A stretch of 64,000 nucleotides of DNA from an uncultured Clostridium sp. (GTDB lineage Bacteria > Bacillota > Clostridia > TANB77 > CAG-508), in assembly GCA_947073285.1 (NCBI GenBank), contig CAMTJT010000010.1:1-64000 (forward strand), read 5' to 3'. Positions 45,318-55,318 of the stretch are shown here, in pieces (within the stretch, counting starts at the first letter, position 1; each line of letters begins with the position of its first letter). Position numbers and translations under genes: made by a program. The notes beneath the pieces were generated by a model. It searched no databases and was not told the origin of the DNA. It saw nothing but the letters and a program-made list of their open reading frames with translations.

Positions 45318-47135
45318 TTATTTTGCTATAAATGCTTTTAAATCGGAATATTCTCCTGGTACTAAATAACCATCTACCCATTTATAAGCTCTTACTCTAA
45401 CTGTATATCGACTATTTGCTGTTAGTTCTGAAACTTCTCTAAATGTACTATATTCTGTAAGCATTACATTTCCTACCCATGGCACACAAAATTCTATTTC
45501 ATATTTTGCTGCACCTTGTACAGGATTCCAATTCAAGTAAACTTTTCCTTTTTCTACTTGAGTAGTTAATCCTGTTACTTTTGATACTGCTTCTTCTTTA
45601 GGTGTTACAAATTTAGTAACAGTTTCTTTACCATATTTTTCACTTCCATTTCTATAACAATATGGCACTATTTTTATATAATATGTAGTATTTTGCTGTA
45701 AGCTTCCTAATGTTGTAACTAACCCAGTTGTATAGCCTATATATTTAAAGTTACTTTTATTTTTTTGTGATAAATAAATTTCATATCCTTCTGCATTTTT
45801 CGCTTTTGACCATATTGCTACTGCTGTACCACCACTTCCTACTTCAACATTTACATCTTTTACTTGACCTACTATAATTTCTTCTTCAGTTGTAAATTTA
45901 CAAGGACTTGAATCTTCTCCATATTGTCTAGTTCCATTTATTTCTTTAAAAGCTACTATAATTACTTGATAAGTAGTATCATACTCTAAATTAGAAATGG
46001 TTGCACTGTTTTTGTATACAGTTTGTTTGTATTGATAACCTCCTCTTGATCCTTTTAACCATACTTCATAACCATCTGCATTATTGGCTTTTGACCAATC
46101 CAAATATGCTTTATTTTTATCTACTTCTACATATAAGTTTTTAGGAGTTCCTACTTCTATTTTTTGTTTATCAGTAGTAAATCTTAATTCTTGTGATTCT
46201 TCTCCATAAACTGTTCCATTATTTCCATCTCTAAATGGAATTACTTTTACTTTGTAATTAGTATCATAATCTAGTTTTTTTAACGTTGCACTATTTTTGT
46301 ATACGGTATCTATATATTGATATCTGCCATTTTCAGTTGCTAAATAAATTTCATATCCTCTTGCATTATTAGAAATTTGCCATCTAATATCAACAACATT
46401 TTCAGAAATATTAGTTACTTTTAACCCTTGAACTTTCTCTGGCTTAATCTCTTCTACTTTATCTTCATATTGGTTGGTATTGATTGTAATTGTTTTTTCT
46501 GGTGAAAATTCTCCATATCCAAGTTCCCCTGAACTTGCTTTTTGATATGCTCTTACTTTAAAACGATAAGTAGTATTATTTTGACATCCTGTTATAATTG
46601 CACTAGTTACACCATCTACTGAGCCTAAATTTACATAGCCAAAGCTTGGAAGCTCAACAAAAATTTGATACCCTGTAGCATTTGAAACTTTAGACCAATT
46701 TAAGCTAACATTACCACCATTTTGGCTAGCTGTTAAAGAGTTTACAGCTGCTAGAGTTGCTTTTGGCGTAATAGAAACTTGTATTTCATTTGAAAAACCA
46801 CCTACTTGTTTTGTTCCATTACTATTCATTTTATAGGCACATACTTTGGCTAGATAATTTACACCTTGTTGAAAACCAATAACAGGTGCATTGTTACTGT
46901 TTACAGAACCAATATATTGGTACCCTTGATTAGCAGTATTAATATACACATCATATCCCTCTGCATTGGCTACTCCATCCCATGTAAAATATACAGTGCT
47001 ACCTTTTAATTCTGATTTTAAGTTATTTACTGTTCCTATTTGCACAATCTCTAAGCTTACTGCTTGTGCTGGTACAGTCATCATTGGTAAAATCATTAAT
47101 AATAGTGAAACAATAATTGCAATATTCTTTTTCAT
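45318..47135 (-). CDS. secreted protein with six fibronectin type III domains
   Basis: A 605-residue exported protein: signal peptide (IAIIVSLLLMILPMMTVPAQA), then six tandem FN3 modules, each about 90 residues, with the repeating signature W-x-x-x-x-x-A-x-G-Y-x-(I/V)-Y (for example VSLNWSKVSNATGYQIF, AVAIWSKAKNAEGYEIY). The sixth ends the protein. There is no sortase signal or membrane anchor, so it is either released or held by other wall binding. Ribosome site AAAGGGG. Function is likely adhesive or structural. Confidence 0.88.
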   Translation of the reverse strand: MKKNIAIIVSLLLMILPMMTVPAQAVSLEIVQIGTVNNLKSELKGSTVYFTWDGVANAEGYDVYINTANQGYQYIGSVNSNNAPVIGFQQGVNYLAKVCAYKMNSNGTKQVGGFSNEIQVSITPKATLAAVNSLTASQNGGNVSLNWSKVSNATGYQIFVELPSFGYVNLGSVDGVTSAIITGCQNNTTYRFKVRAYQKASSGELGYGEFSPEKTITINTNQYEDKVEEIKPEKVQGLKVTNISENVVDIRWQISNNARGYEIYLATENGRYQYIDTVYKNSATLKKLDYDTNYKVKVIPFRDGNNGTVYGEESQELRFTTDKQKIEVGTPKNLYVEVDKNKAYLDWSKANNADGYEVWLKGSRGGYQYKQTVYKNSATISNLEYDTTYQVIIVAFKEINGTRQYGEDSSPCKFTTEEEIIVGQVKDVNVEVGSGGTAVAIWSKAKNAEGYEIYLSQKNKSNFKYIGYTTGLVTTLGSLQQNTTYYIKIVPYCYRNGSEKYGKETVTKFVTPKEEAVSKVTGLTTQVEKGKVYLNWNPVQGAAKYEIEFCVPWVGNVMLTEYSTFREVSELTANSRYTVRVRAYKWVDGYLVPGEYSDLKAFIAK

Positions 47136-47224
47136 TTTTCTAATTATTCCCCTTTCTTTTTTATAAATTTCGTATTTTCCTATTCTGCGTGTATTTTATC
47201 ACGATTTATGTATACTGTCAAGAT

Positions 47225-47410
47225 TTATTCAACAATTACATTATCTAAACCTGTTGTATTTTGATTTGGTTGTAGAATTGTAATTTGCTCTTTTTCTTTT
47301 TTCATATCTTCTATTTTGCTAAAATGATAAATACTAAATGCTATTAAAAGCCCTGTAAAACACACACACATTGCTACTATTGTAATAATAAATGTACTTT
47401 TTTTAACCAT
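47225..47410 (-). CDS. small single-span membrane protein
   Basis: A 61-residue protein: MVKKSTFIITIVAMCVCFTGLLIAF forms one membrane span, followed by a charged helix (FSKIEDMKKEKEQITIL). No clear family. It is separated from dnaE and the FN3 gene by AT-rich gaps with no other gene. The weak ribosome site AGGTAG lowers confidence. Confidence 0.5.
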   Translation of the reverse strand: MVKKSTFIITIVAMCVCFTGLLIAFSIYHFSKIEDMKKEKEQITILQPNQNTTGLDNVIVE

Positions 47411-47558
47411 TTTTTTACTACCTAATTAAGACATAGAATGACTTAATTATACCCTCCCTTCTTTTTTATGGAAATTAGGACAGTTCTATTTTATCCTCTT
47501 TACAAATTCAAAATATAATCAAATCGAAATGTAAAAGAGAAACTGTGCCTATTTCTTA

Positions 47559-50500
47559 CTAGCTAATTTCTAACAATTTAGCATTTTGTTCACCAACTAT
47601 TTCTTGAAATTGTATTAAAATTTCTGGTGTTATATAAATTCCACCTCTAATGGCATCTACCTTTTCGCCATTTTTGATTTGCATTGGTATATTGTTTCTA
47701 TCTCCACTAAAAAATCGGATAGCACCTTTTAATTTTTCTTTTTGTTCTTCTGCTAAATTTGTAATATCTACTTCAAAAATTTTTCTTTTTATTTCTGCAA
47801 ATTCTTTAATACTTCTTGCTACTATTTTAGGTTCATCATCTTCTCTAACACTTAGCCTTCCTTCTATTAAAACAATACTATCATTGATTAAAAGGCTAGA
47901 AGCATTTTGATAACAACTATCAAATACTATAATTTCTGCCTGCCCATGTAAATCTTCTATGGTAACAAAAGCCATAATGGTATTATTTTTGGTATATTTC
48001 TTTTTAACTGAAGTAATAATTCCTGCTATAGTTACTTGTTTTCCATCTTGTAAATCCGGAATTTCTTTTACCCCTTCTTCTATTTCTTCTGTTTGATTTA
48101 ATTGCCTTAGTTCAAAGCTACTTATATTGGTTTTTGCCTCAATTTGTTTTCTCATGTTTTCTAGTGGATGACCTGAAATATAAATCCCTAACATTTCTTT
48201 TTCCATAAATAACATTTCTTTTTGTGTAAACTCTTCTAATATTGTATAATTATATTTTATTTCTTGGCTATTACTACTACCACCTAAATCAAACATACTT
48301 ACTTGCCCTGCAAAACTTTTTTTGCTACTATCACTAATTGTATCTATAATTGTTTCAAATGATGCCATTAATGTTTTTCTAGTTTGACCAAAGCCATCAA
48401 ATGCACCTGCTTTTATTAAACTTTCTACACATTTTTTATTAACTTGTAGCTGTGCAATTCTTTCGCAAAAATCGCTGAAATCTTTAAAATCACCATTTTC
48501 GTTTCTTTCTTTTACAATTTCATCAACTGCTGCTGTTCCTACATTTTTAATACTACCTAATCCAAAACGAATTTGTTTTTTATCTACTGTGAATCTCGTA
48601 TTACTTTTGTTAATATCTGGTTTTAGTATTTGTATTCCTAACCTTTTGCATTCTTCTATATAATCTGGTATTTTGTCTAAATTACCTAAAAAGCTATTTA
48701 ACATTGCTGCCATAAACTCTGTTGGATAATATGCTTTTAAATAGGCTGTTCTATAGGATACTACAGCATATGCTGCCGCATGTGATTTATTAAAAGCATA
48801 TTTGGCAAATTCTGCCATCTCATCAAATATTTTATTGGCTGCTTGTTCTTCTATTCCGTTTCTTACACAACCTGGTACTATAATGTTTCCTTGTTCATCT
48901 AATTGACCATGAATAAAAATTTCTCTTTCTTTTGCCATAACCTCTAGCTTTTTCTTTCCCATGGCTCTTCTTACTAAGTCTGCTCTACCAAGTGAATATC
49001 CTGCTAAATCTCTAACAATTTGCATTACTTGTTCTTGATATACCATGCATCCATACGTAACTTTTAAAATTGGTTTTAAGCTTTCGTGGGTATATACTGC
49101 GTGTTCTGGGTCTTTTTTATTAGCAATATATCTTGGTATTTGATCCATTGGGCCTGGACGATAAAGTGAAACCCCGGCGATAATATCTTCTAAACAGTCT
49201 GGCTTTAACTCTTTCATAAAGTTTGTCATTCCTTGACTTTCAAATTGAAAGATACCCACTGACTCTCCATTTTGCCATAATTTATATACTTTTTCATCTT
49301 GCATATTATTATCAAATTCTACTTGTATATTTTGATTTTCTTTTACTAAATCAATAGTATCTTGAATAACTGTTAAAGTACGAAGTCCTAAAAAGTCCAT
49401 TTTTAAAAGTCCTAGTTCTTCTAGTGTAGTCATAATATATTGTGTTGAAATACTACCATCTCTTACATAAAGCGGTACGTAACTTACAACAGGGTCTTTG
49501 GTAATAACAATTCCACAAGCATGTGTAGATGCCTGTCTTGGCATACCTTCTAATGCCATTGCAATATCTAGTAATTTTTTCATTTGTTCGTCTTGCTCAT
49601 ATAAGTCTTTTAATTCACGGTTTTGTTCCATTGCTTTTTTTATTGTAATATGTAATTCATTTGGTATCATTTTAGCAAGTTTATCTGCTTCTGCATATGG
49701 TAAGTCTAGTACTCTTGCAACATCACGAATTACCATTCTAGCAGACATAGTACCAAATGTAATAATCTGTGATACATGGTCTTTTCCATATTTTTCTTCT
49801 ACATATTCTATTACTTTATCTCTTTTTTCATAACAAAAGTCTACGTCAAAATCTGGCATACTTATTCTTTCTGGATTTAAAAAACGTTCAAAAATTAAGC
49901 CATACCCTATTGGGTCTATATCTGTAATGCCAATAGCATATGCTACAATAGAACCTGCTCCTGAACCACGCCCTGGTCCTACTGGTATGTTATGTGTTCT
50001 TGCAAAATGAATATAATCCCATACAATTAGGAAGTAATCTACATACCCCATTTTATTAATAACATTTAATTCATATTTAGCTCTTTCTAAAATTTCTGGT
50101 GGAATCGGGCTACCATAACGCTCTTGTAATCCATCCATTGTGAGTTTTTCTATATAATCATAATGTGTTTTAAATTCTGTTGGTACATCATAATTTGGCA
50201 AAATAGTATGACCAAATTCAAATTCTACATTACATTTTTCTGCAATTTTTACAGTATTCTCAATAGCATCTGGTACATTTTTGAAAAAGTCTTCCATTTC
50301 TTCTGGTGATTTTATATATAGTTCATCTGTATCAAATTTCATTCTATCTAAATCTGACATACGTTTGCCTGTTTGAATACATAATAACACCTCGTGGTTG
50401 TAGGCATCTTCTCTTTTTAAATAATGGGCATCATTGGTAGCTACTAATGGAATATCTAACTCTCTTGATAATTCAATTAATTTTTGGTTTGCTAAAACTT

Positions 50501-51044
50501 GTTCTTTAATACCATTATGCTGAATTTCTAAGTAATAATCTTCTCCAAAAATAGATTTAAACCAAAGTGCTACTTGTTTTGCTTTTTCTATATCACCTGC
50601 AAGAATAGCTTGATTTACTTCTCCTGCTAAGCAAGCACTACAACACACTAAGCCCTCATGATACATTTCTAATACTTCATGGTCAATACGTGGTTTATAA
50701 TAAAACCCTTCTGTATAACCTATAGAAACTAATTTGGCTAAGTTTTTGTAACCTTCATTATTTTTTGCAAGTAAAATAAGATGGCTATATTTTCCATCTA
50801 TATTTGGGTCTTTATCATGTCTTGAACGTGGTGCTACATATACCTCACACCCTATAATTGGTTTTACCTCATTTGCTTTACATGCTTTGTAAAAGTCAAT
50901 TGCTCCAAACATAGAACCATGGTCTGTAATAGCTATCGCATCCATTCCTAGCTCTTTTGCTCTTACTGGTAAGTCTTTTATTCTATTTGCTCCATCTAAT
51001 AAACTAAATTCACTATGGATGTGTAAGTGTACAAATTTTGACAT
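47559..51044 (-). CDS. dnaE: DNA polymerase III alpha subunit (DnaE)
   Basis: A 1161-residue replicative polymerase subunit: PHP domain (VHLHIHSEFSLLDGA, ITDHGSMFGAIDFYKAC), polymerase core with FPMPDFDVDFC-like SMPDFDVDFCYEKR and VGPGRGSGAGSIVAY, then YRPGPMDQIPRYI, HhH and OB domains (VTIAGIITSVKKKYTKNN). Length is standard for the DnaE family. No in-frame CGG occurs in its 1161 codons, although out-of-frame CGGs do. Housekeeping, chromosomal. Confidence 0.97.
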   Translation of the reverse strand: MSKFVHLHIHSEFSLLDGANRIKDLPVRAKELGMDAIAITDHGSMFGAIDFYKACKANEVKPIIGCEVYVAPRSRHDKDPNIDGKYSHLILLAKNNEGYKNLAKLVSIGYTEGFYYKPRIDHEVLEMYHEGLVCCSACLAGEVNQAILAGDIEKAKQVALWFKSIFGEDYYLEIQHNGIKEQVLANQKLIELSRELDIPLVATNDAHYLKREDAYNHEVLLCIQTGKRMSDLDRMKFDTDELYIKSPEEMEDFFKNVPDAIENTVKIAEKCNVEFEFGHTILPNYDVPTEFKTHYDYIEKLTMDGLQERYGSPIPPEILERAKYELNVINKMGYVDYFLIVWDYIHFARTHNIPVGPGRGSGAGSIVAYAIGITDIDPIGYGLIFERFLNPERISMPDFDVDFCYEKRDKVIEYVEEKYGKDHVSQIITFGTMSARMVIRDVARVLDLPYAEADKLAKMIPNELHITIKKAMEQNRELKDLYEQDEQMKKLLDIAMALEGMPRQASTHACGIVITKDPVVSYVPLYVRDGSISTQYIMTTLEELGLLKMDFLGLRTLTVIQDTIDLVKENQNIQVEFDNNMQDEKVYKLWQNGESVGIFQFESQGMTNFMKELKPDCLEDIIAGVSLYRPGPMDQIPRYIANKKDPEHAVYTHESLKPILKVTYGCMVYQEQVMQIVRDLAGYSLGRADLVRRAMGKKKLEVMAKEREIFIHGQLDEQGNIIVPGCVRNGIEEQAANKIFDEMAEFAKYAFNKSHAAAYAVVSYRTAYLKAYYPTEFMAAMLNSFLGNLDKIPDYIEECKRLGIQILKPDINKSNTRFTVDKKQIRFGLGSIKNVGTAAVDEIVKERNENGDFKDFSDFCERIAQLQVNKKCVESLIKAGAFDGFGQTRKTLMASFETIIDTISDSSKKSFAGQVSMFDLGGSSNSQEIKYNYTILEEFTQKEMLFMEKEMLGIYISGHPLENMRKQIEAKTNISSFELRQLNQTEEIEEGVKEIPDLQDGKQVTIAGIITSVKKKYTKNNTIMAFVTIEDLHGQAEIIVFDSCYQNASSLLINDSIVLIEGRLSVREDDEPKIVARSIKEFAEIKRKIFEVDITNLAEEQKEKLKGAIRFFSGDRNNIPMQIKNGEKVDAIRGGIYITPEILIQFQEIVGEQNAKLLEIS

Positions 51045-51112
51045 TCTTTTTCATTATTCTCCTCTTTTTTGTGTATTATATTATATTTTTTTTAAAAAAG
51101 AAAGATTTATCT

Positions 51113-51147
51113 TAAAAAAACAGGCATCTTATGATACCTGTTTTTTT
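51113..51147 (-). terminator. terminator of the dockerin gene
   Basis: AAACAGGcATC / GATaCCTGTTT stem with long T-run. Confidence 0.82.
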
Positions 51148-51155
51148 GAGTAAAT

Positions 51156-54100
51156 CTATTTAATTCCTTTGATTTGTACATTTGAAACTGGTTTTTCAAA
51201 TGTAATTGTTATTTCTGCATTTCCTTGCGTAGCTGTAATTTTAGCACCTTTTCCGTTAATTCCAAAAGAATTAATAAATTCTCTTACTTTTTCTATTTCT
51301 TTTCCACTTACACTAAATTCACTTGCAATTTCATCATCTGTATAATCTTTTAATTCTACATTATTCATTTCTACTGGTGCTACTATATTAGCAATTGCAT
51401 TTACAGTTGAAGCTGCATTTTCTTCAGCACTCACTGTAATATTTTTAATTCCTGTATAAGTAGGCTCTGTAATTTCAACAGTTCCTTTATTTACTTCTAC
51501 ATTAATAACACTATCAACATTTGCAGGAACATCTGCTTCTGCTAGAGTTACTTTTCCATCAGTTGTTTTAATAGTAATTGTTCCCCTTTGAGATGGTTTA
51601 TTGGTTAAATCTCCAACAAATTTGATAACTGCATCATTTACACCTGTCATGTCTCCTGTACCTTTTGTATTTTCTAATACTAAAGTATTTTCTGCATTAT
51701 TTGGTGTGATTTCTAGAGTTTTAGTAGCTTTTGTTCCTTTCATGGTAGTTTCTAATACAGTAGAAACCTTTAATCCATTGATTGTAACTTCATTTGAATT
51801 TGCTGCAACTGTATAAGTAGCATCTCCTAGAACAATAACACCTGTATTTAATATAATTTTACCTGTTTTTGCATCTGGAATAATACTTGTAACACTAAAT
51901 CTTGCTTTGTTTCCTTTTAAACTTACTTCTCCTGCTGCTACACTAATACTTCTAGTATTTCCATTACCATTTACTTCAAATTTCATATCTTTTGCATCAT
52001 TTCCTATTGTTAATACATTTGAAGAAGCACTATTTCCTTTAAGCGTAATTACTATGGTATTTCCTGAAACATTAATAGTATCTCCTGCATCTAATTTTAG
52101 TTTATTAATTACATTTAATGTTTTCATAAAACTAGGAGCATACTCTGTTGAACTTGTTGCAATTGCATTTGTATTTCCAATAGTTACTCCATTTGCATCA
52201 CATAATAAAGTATTTTCTGCTTTATCTTTAGCATCTGTGATGACTGTTAAAGTTTTATTAAGTGATGGAGCTGTTTTATAAGTTTTAATAATATCTGCAT
52301 CAGTTTTTCCTATTGGTGCTGATTTTCCTGTAATTCCACTTACAGTAGCAATTATTCTAACTACATATTCTTTACCAGCACTTAACCCATTAATCATAAT
52401 CTTTCCATCTACTACACTTGCAGATTTTGTTGTAGCTGGACCTAATGTTAAAGAGCCTGCTTCACGTTCTTCTACTTCACGTACTTCTGCACTATAGGTT
52501 GCTCTTGTACCATTTACTTTTACTTCTTTTAAAACACTTAATGTTACAGAAGTATCTGTTGCTTCTAAAGCAATTGGAGTAAAGTTTCCTGCATCTAATC
52601 TAAAGAAAGCATCTGTAACTGTTTCTTCTGCATTAGCAGTTACTGCTGTTCCTGTTGATATTGCTTTTATGCTTACTTTATATACTTCATTTGCTTCAAT
52701 ATCAGAGGTAATTTCTTTTTCTTTTGCTTCAAGATTTGCTTTTCCTGAAATTTCTACTTCTGCTCCTACATTTTGGTATTTTCCATTTTCATCTAATTTT
52801 TGTAAAGTATATACATATTTTACATTTTCTACACCATTATCATTATTCCATGTTAAATATACTTTATCTGTTTTGCTAGCTTTGTCTTCTTTCATAGTAA
52901 GTGTAACACCTGTAAGAGTTTTTAAAGCAGTTACTTTTACTACGCTAGATGATACTACTACTGAATTAGCAGTTGATCCATCTGTTGCACCTTCTGTTTC
53001 AACAGTAATTTTATAATCTCCTGCTGCTTTTGACATTTCAGTTTTCAAGTCTATATTATCTGCTGTTATTGTTTTAATTGCTACTACTTCAGAACCTTTA
53101 TATAGTGTAACTATTTTATTAAGTCCTGTTGCTCCTGTCCAAGAAAATACACCATTTGTTTCTTTAATTTCTTTTACTGCTTCTGCTACTGGTACATTTT
53201 CTTTAGCAATTACTGCTGTATCAAGAGCTGTAATGTTTCCATATACATCTTCTAATACATAATATACTTTATGTGCAGTATTTGTTTTTAATTCTACTGG
53301 AATATTAGATGTAGCACTATTATTGCTTACAGTTAATATATTAGCTACTTTATCAGTTATTAATGTTTCTGCATCAGTAGGCTCAGTTCCATCTACTTGA
53401 TAATACATTTTAGCAACTTGGTTTTCTCCATATCCTTGTATGCTAATAGTAGCACTTGCTGAATCTACACGTTTTGTAGTTACTTTAGCTGATATAGTTT
53501 CTTTTGTATGTTTTTCTATAACAGTTTTAGCAAGTATATTTTTATCTTTATCAAGTAATTTTACAGTAATATCTCCATCTTCTAAACTTGTACAAGTAGG
53601 AACACCTTGTTCAAAAAGGTCTCTATTAGCTACTATATCAAATGCAGATACTGTTACTTTTCCAGTTTTGGTATCTGTTAATTCAATTGTTACTCCTTCT
53701 AGTTTTTTATCTAGTGTTTTGCTAAGTCTAATATTCATTTTTAAATTTGCTTGATTTCTTGTATTAATATATTTAGCATCTTTAAGTTCTAATGAATAAT
53801 TAGTAGAAACAATTGGCTCTTCTTCTTTTTCTGGTACTGGTGTTTTGTCAATAATTTCTTCACTTAACCAGTTATCATATTCTAATAGTTTTAGTGCATC
53901 TGATGAATTTACTGAAGAATCTCTTGCAACATCTCCTGATTCTAAAACAAATTTATTAGATATGGTAGCTAGTCCTGCATCATGTTCAAGTATTTTTAAT
54001 GCATCACTACTATCTACTAGTCCATCTGCATTAACATCACCATATACCACTACATTGTATGTTTCACCATTTACTACAAAAGTATCTCCTGTTTTTACTA

Positions 54101-54383
54101 CTGTGTTATCTGGTGCTATTTGTGAACTACCATTAAATTTAGTGATTTTGTGTGCACCTGTTTCATATTCGTCTTTAAGGTCTTTAATTGTAACTCTATC
54201 ACTTCTATCTTTTAATACATAAGGAACTGTAATATTTCCTGATACTAGTTTTCTATAAATGCCTAAAGATTTGGTTACTGTTGTATCATTTGTTGTTACA
54301 GCAGATACTAAACCTGTAAGACTTGTAGTAGCCATTATTCCAGCTACTGCGATTGATGATAAAATTTTAAAATTTTTATTCAC
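51156..54383 (-). CDS. exported dockerin-bearing surface protein
   Basis: A 1075-residue protein starting with GTG behind AGGAGG. Signal peptide (ILSSIAVAGIMATTSLTGLVSA). Near the N-terminus a typical type I dockerin with two calcium-loop repeats: YGDVNADGLVDSSDALKIL and SGDVARDSSVNSSDALKLLEY (about residues 112-165). After a Pro/Glu linker there are many beta-sandwich domains (FN3/Ig-like strands such as VYLTWNNDNGVENVKYVY). It would bind the cohesin of the neighbouring wall-anchored protein and display the sandwich array on the cell surface. It lacks any catalytic glycosidase motif, so it is structural or adhesive rather than cellulolytic. The 200-bp gap upstream is low-complexity T-rich DNA. 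Confidence 0.87.
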   Translation of the reverse strand: MNKNFKILSSIAVAGIMATTSLTGLVSAVTTNDTTVTKSLGIYRKLVSGNITVPYVLKDRSDRVTIKDLKDEYETGAHKITKFNGSSQIAPDNTVVKTGDTFVVNGETYNVVVYGDVNADGLVDSSDALKILEHDAGLATISNKFVLESGDVARDSSVNSSDALKLLEYDNWLSEEIIDKTPVPEKEEEPIVSTNYSLELKDAKYINTRNQANLKMNIRLSKTLDKKLEGVTIELTDTKTGKVTVSAFDIVANRDLFEQGVPTCTSLEDGDITVKLLDKDKNILAKTVIEKHTKETISAKVTTKRVDSASATISIQGYGENQVAKMYYQVDGTEPTDAETLITDKVANILTVSNNSATSNIPVELKTNTAHKVYYVLEDVYGNITALDTAVIAKENVPVAEAVKEIKETNGVFSWTGATGLNKIVTLYKGSEVVAIKTITADNIDLKTEMSKAAGDYKITVETEGATDGSTANSVVVSSSVVKVTALKTLTGVTLTMKEDKASKTDKVYLTWNNDNGVENVKYVYTLQKLDENGKYQNVGAEVEISGKANLEAKEKEITSDIEANEVYKVSIKAISTGTAVTANAEETVTDAFFRLDAGNFTPIALEATDTSVTLSVLKEVKVNGTRATYSAEVREVEEREAGSLTLGPATTKSASVVDGKIMINGLSAGKEYVVRIIATVSGITGKSAPIGKTDADIIKTYKTAPSLNKTLTVITDAKDKAENTLLCDANGVTIGNTNAIATSSTEYAPSFMKTLNVINKLKLDAGDTINVSGNTIVITLKGNSASSNVLTIGNDAKDMKFEVNGNGNTRSISVAAGEVSLKGNKARFSVTSIIPDAKTGKIILNTGVIVLGDATYTVAANSNEVTINGLKVSTVLETTMKGTKATKTLEITPNNAENTLVLENTKGTGDMTGVNDAVIKFVGDLTNKPSQRGTITIKTTDGKVTLAEADVPANVDSVINVEVNKGTVEITEPTYTGIKNITVSAEENAASTVNAIANIVAPVEMNNVELKDYTDDEIASEFSVSGKEIEKVREFINSFGINGKGAKITATQGNAEITITFEKPVSNVQIKGIK

Positions 54384-54582
54384 TTTTCATTCCTCCTAAA
54401 AGCTTTGAATTTTTATTATAAATTTTATTATAACTATTTTTCTATTGCTTTTTGTTAATTATTTTACTTGTGTTTATTAGCTTTTTAGTTTTTTGCCTAT
54501 TTGCTATTTAACTTTTAATTCTTTTATTTGCCTTTTAACTTTTTCACTTGATTTTTCTTTTTTTAATCTTTTTGCTTAATTG
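54384..54582. other. low-complexity T-rich gap
   Basis: Stretches of T interspersed with TTTAGC, TTTGCC and ACTTTT, no hairpin and no open frame of interest. The minus-strand transcript would be A-rich. I see nothing else in it. Confidence 0.6.
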
Positions 54583-55254
54583 TTATTTGCTTTTTTTAAC
54601 TACTAACATAGTTCCTAATGCCATTACAATTACTGCAATTGCTCCAATATATAAAGGTGCTCCTGTTTGTGGGTGATCTTTAATTGGATTTCCATTAATA
54701 TCAGTTGGTTTGTTATCACCTGGTTTTTGTGTATTATCTCCTGGCTTTTGTGTATTGTCATCTGGTACTTGTGTGTTATCACCTGGTTCTTCTGTATTAT
54801 CTCCTGGTTTTTCTTGTTCTTCTGCTTCTACAACTTTTACAGATACTACTGATGCTGTTAATTCTTCATTTTCATTATTTACATAGTTTGTTACTGAAAA
54901 TTCTACATTTTCATCAGAAGCTACATCTTTTTTTGCTCTAAATGTTACTGTTATTGTTTTTGTTGTATTTGCTGGATCTGCTACCGAAATTCTAACTGTA
55001 TTTTCTAATTTAGAATTAATCATTGCATTTCCTAAATCTCCTGTTGAAGCACTAACATATTCAAATTTGCTTGCATCATAATTTACATTTAAACTACTTG
55101 ATTTTATATCTTTATCTGTTTTAACAGTAACTGTTACAGTATCTCCTTCTTTTACTGTTTTATCACTTACTGATACAGTTGCTGCATTTACAGTACTAAC
55201 TGCTGCTAATAACATAACAGCTACTAAAATTGTTACTAATATTGTTTTTTTCAT
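54583..55254 (-). CDS. cohesin-domain wall-anchored protein
   Basis: A 223-residue surface protein: signal peptide (ILVTILVAVMLLAAVSTVNA), cohesin-like jelly-roll (about residues 25-145: DKTVKEGDTVTVTVKTDKDI, SSLNVNYDASKFEYVSAS), a proline-rich spacer of repeated PGDNT(Q/E), and a C-terminal sorting signal HPQTGAPLYIGAIAVIVMALG with KKSK tail. It presents cohesin at the cell wall for the dockerin protein encoded next to it, and the sortase gene follows on the other side: a minimal scaffold set. No CGG in frame. Confidence 0.9.
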   Translation of the reverse strand: MKKTILVTILVAVMLLAAVSTVNAATVSVSDKTVKEGDTVTVTVKTDKDIKSSSLNVNYDASKFEYVSASTGDLGNAMINSKLENTVRISVADPANTTKTITVTFRAKKDVASDENVEFSVTNYVNNENEELTASVVSVKVVEAEEQEKPGDNTEEPGDNTQVPDDNTQKPGDNTQKPGDNKPTDINGNPIKDHPQTGAPLYIGAIAVIVMALGTMLVVKKSK

Positions 55255-55318
55255 AATTAATTACCTCTTTCTTATTTTTTCTCTGTGGTACATCTATAAA
55301 ATATACCTTCCAATTTTT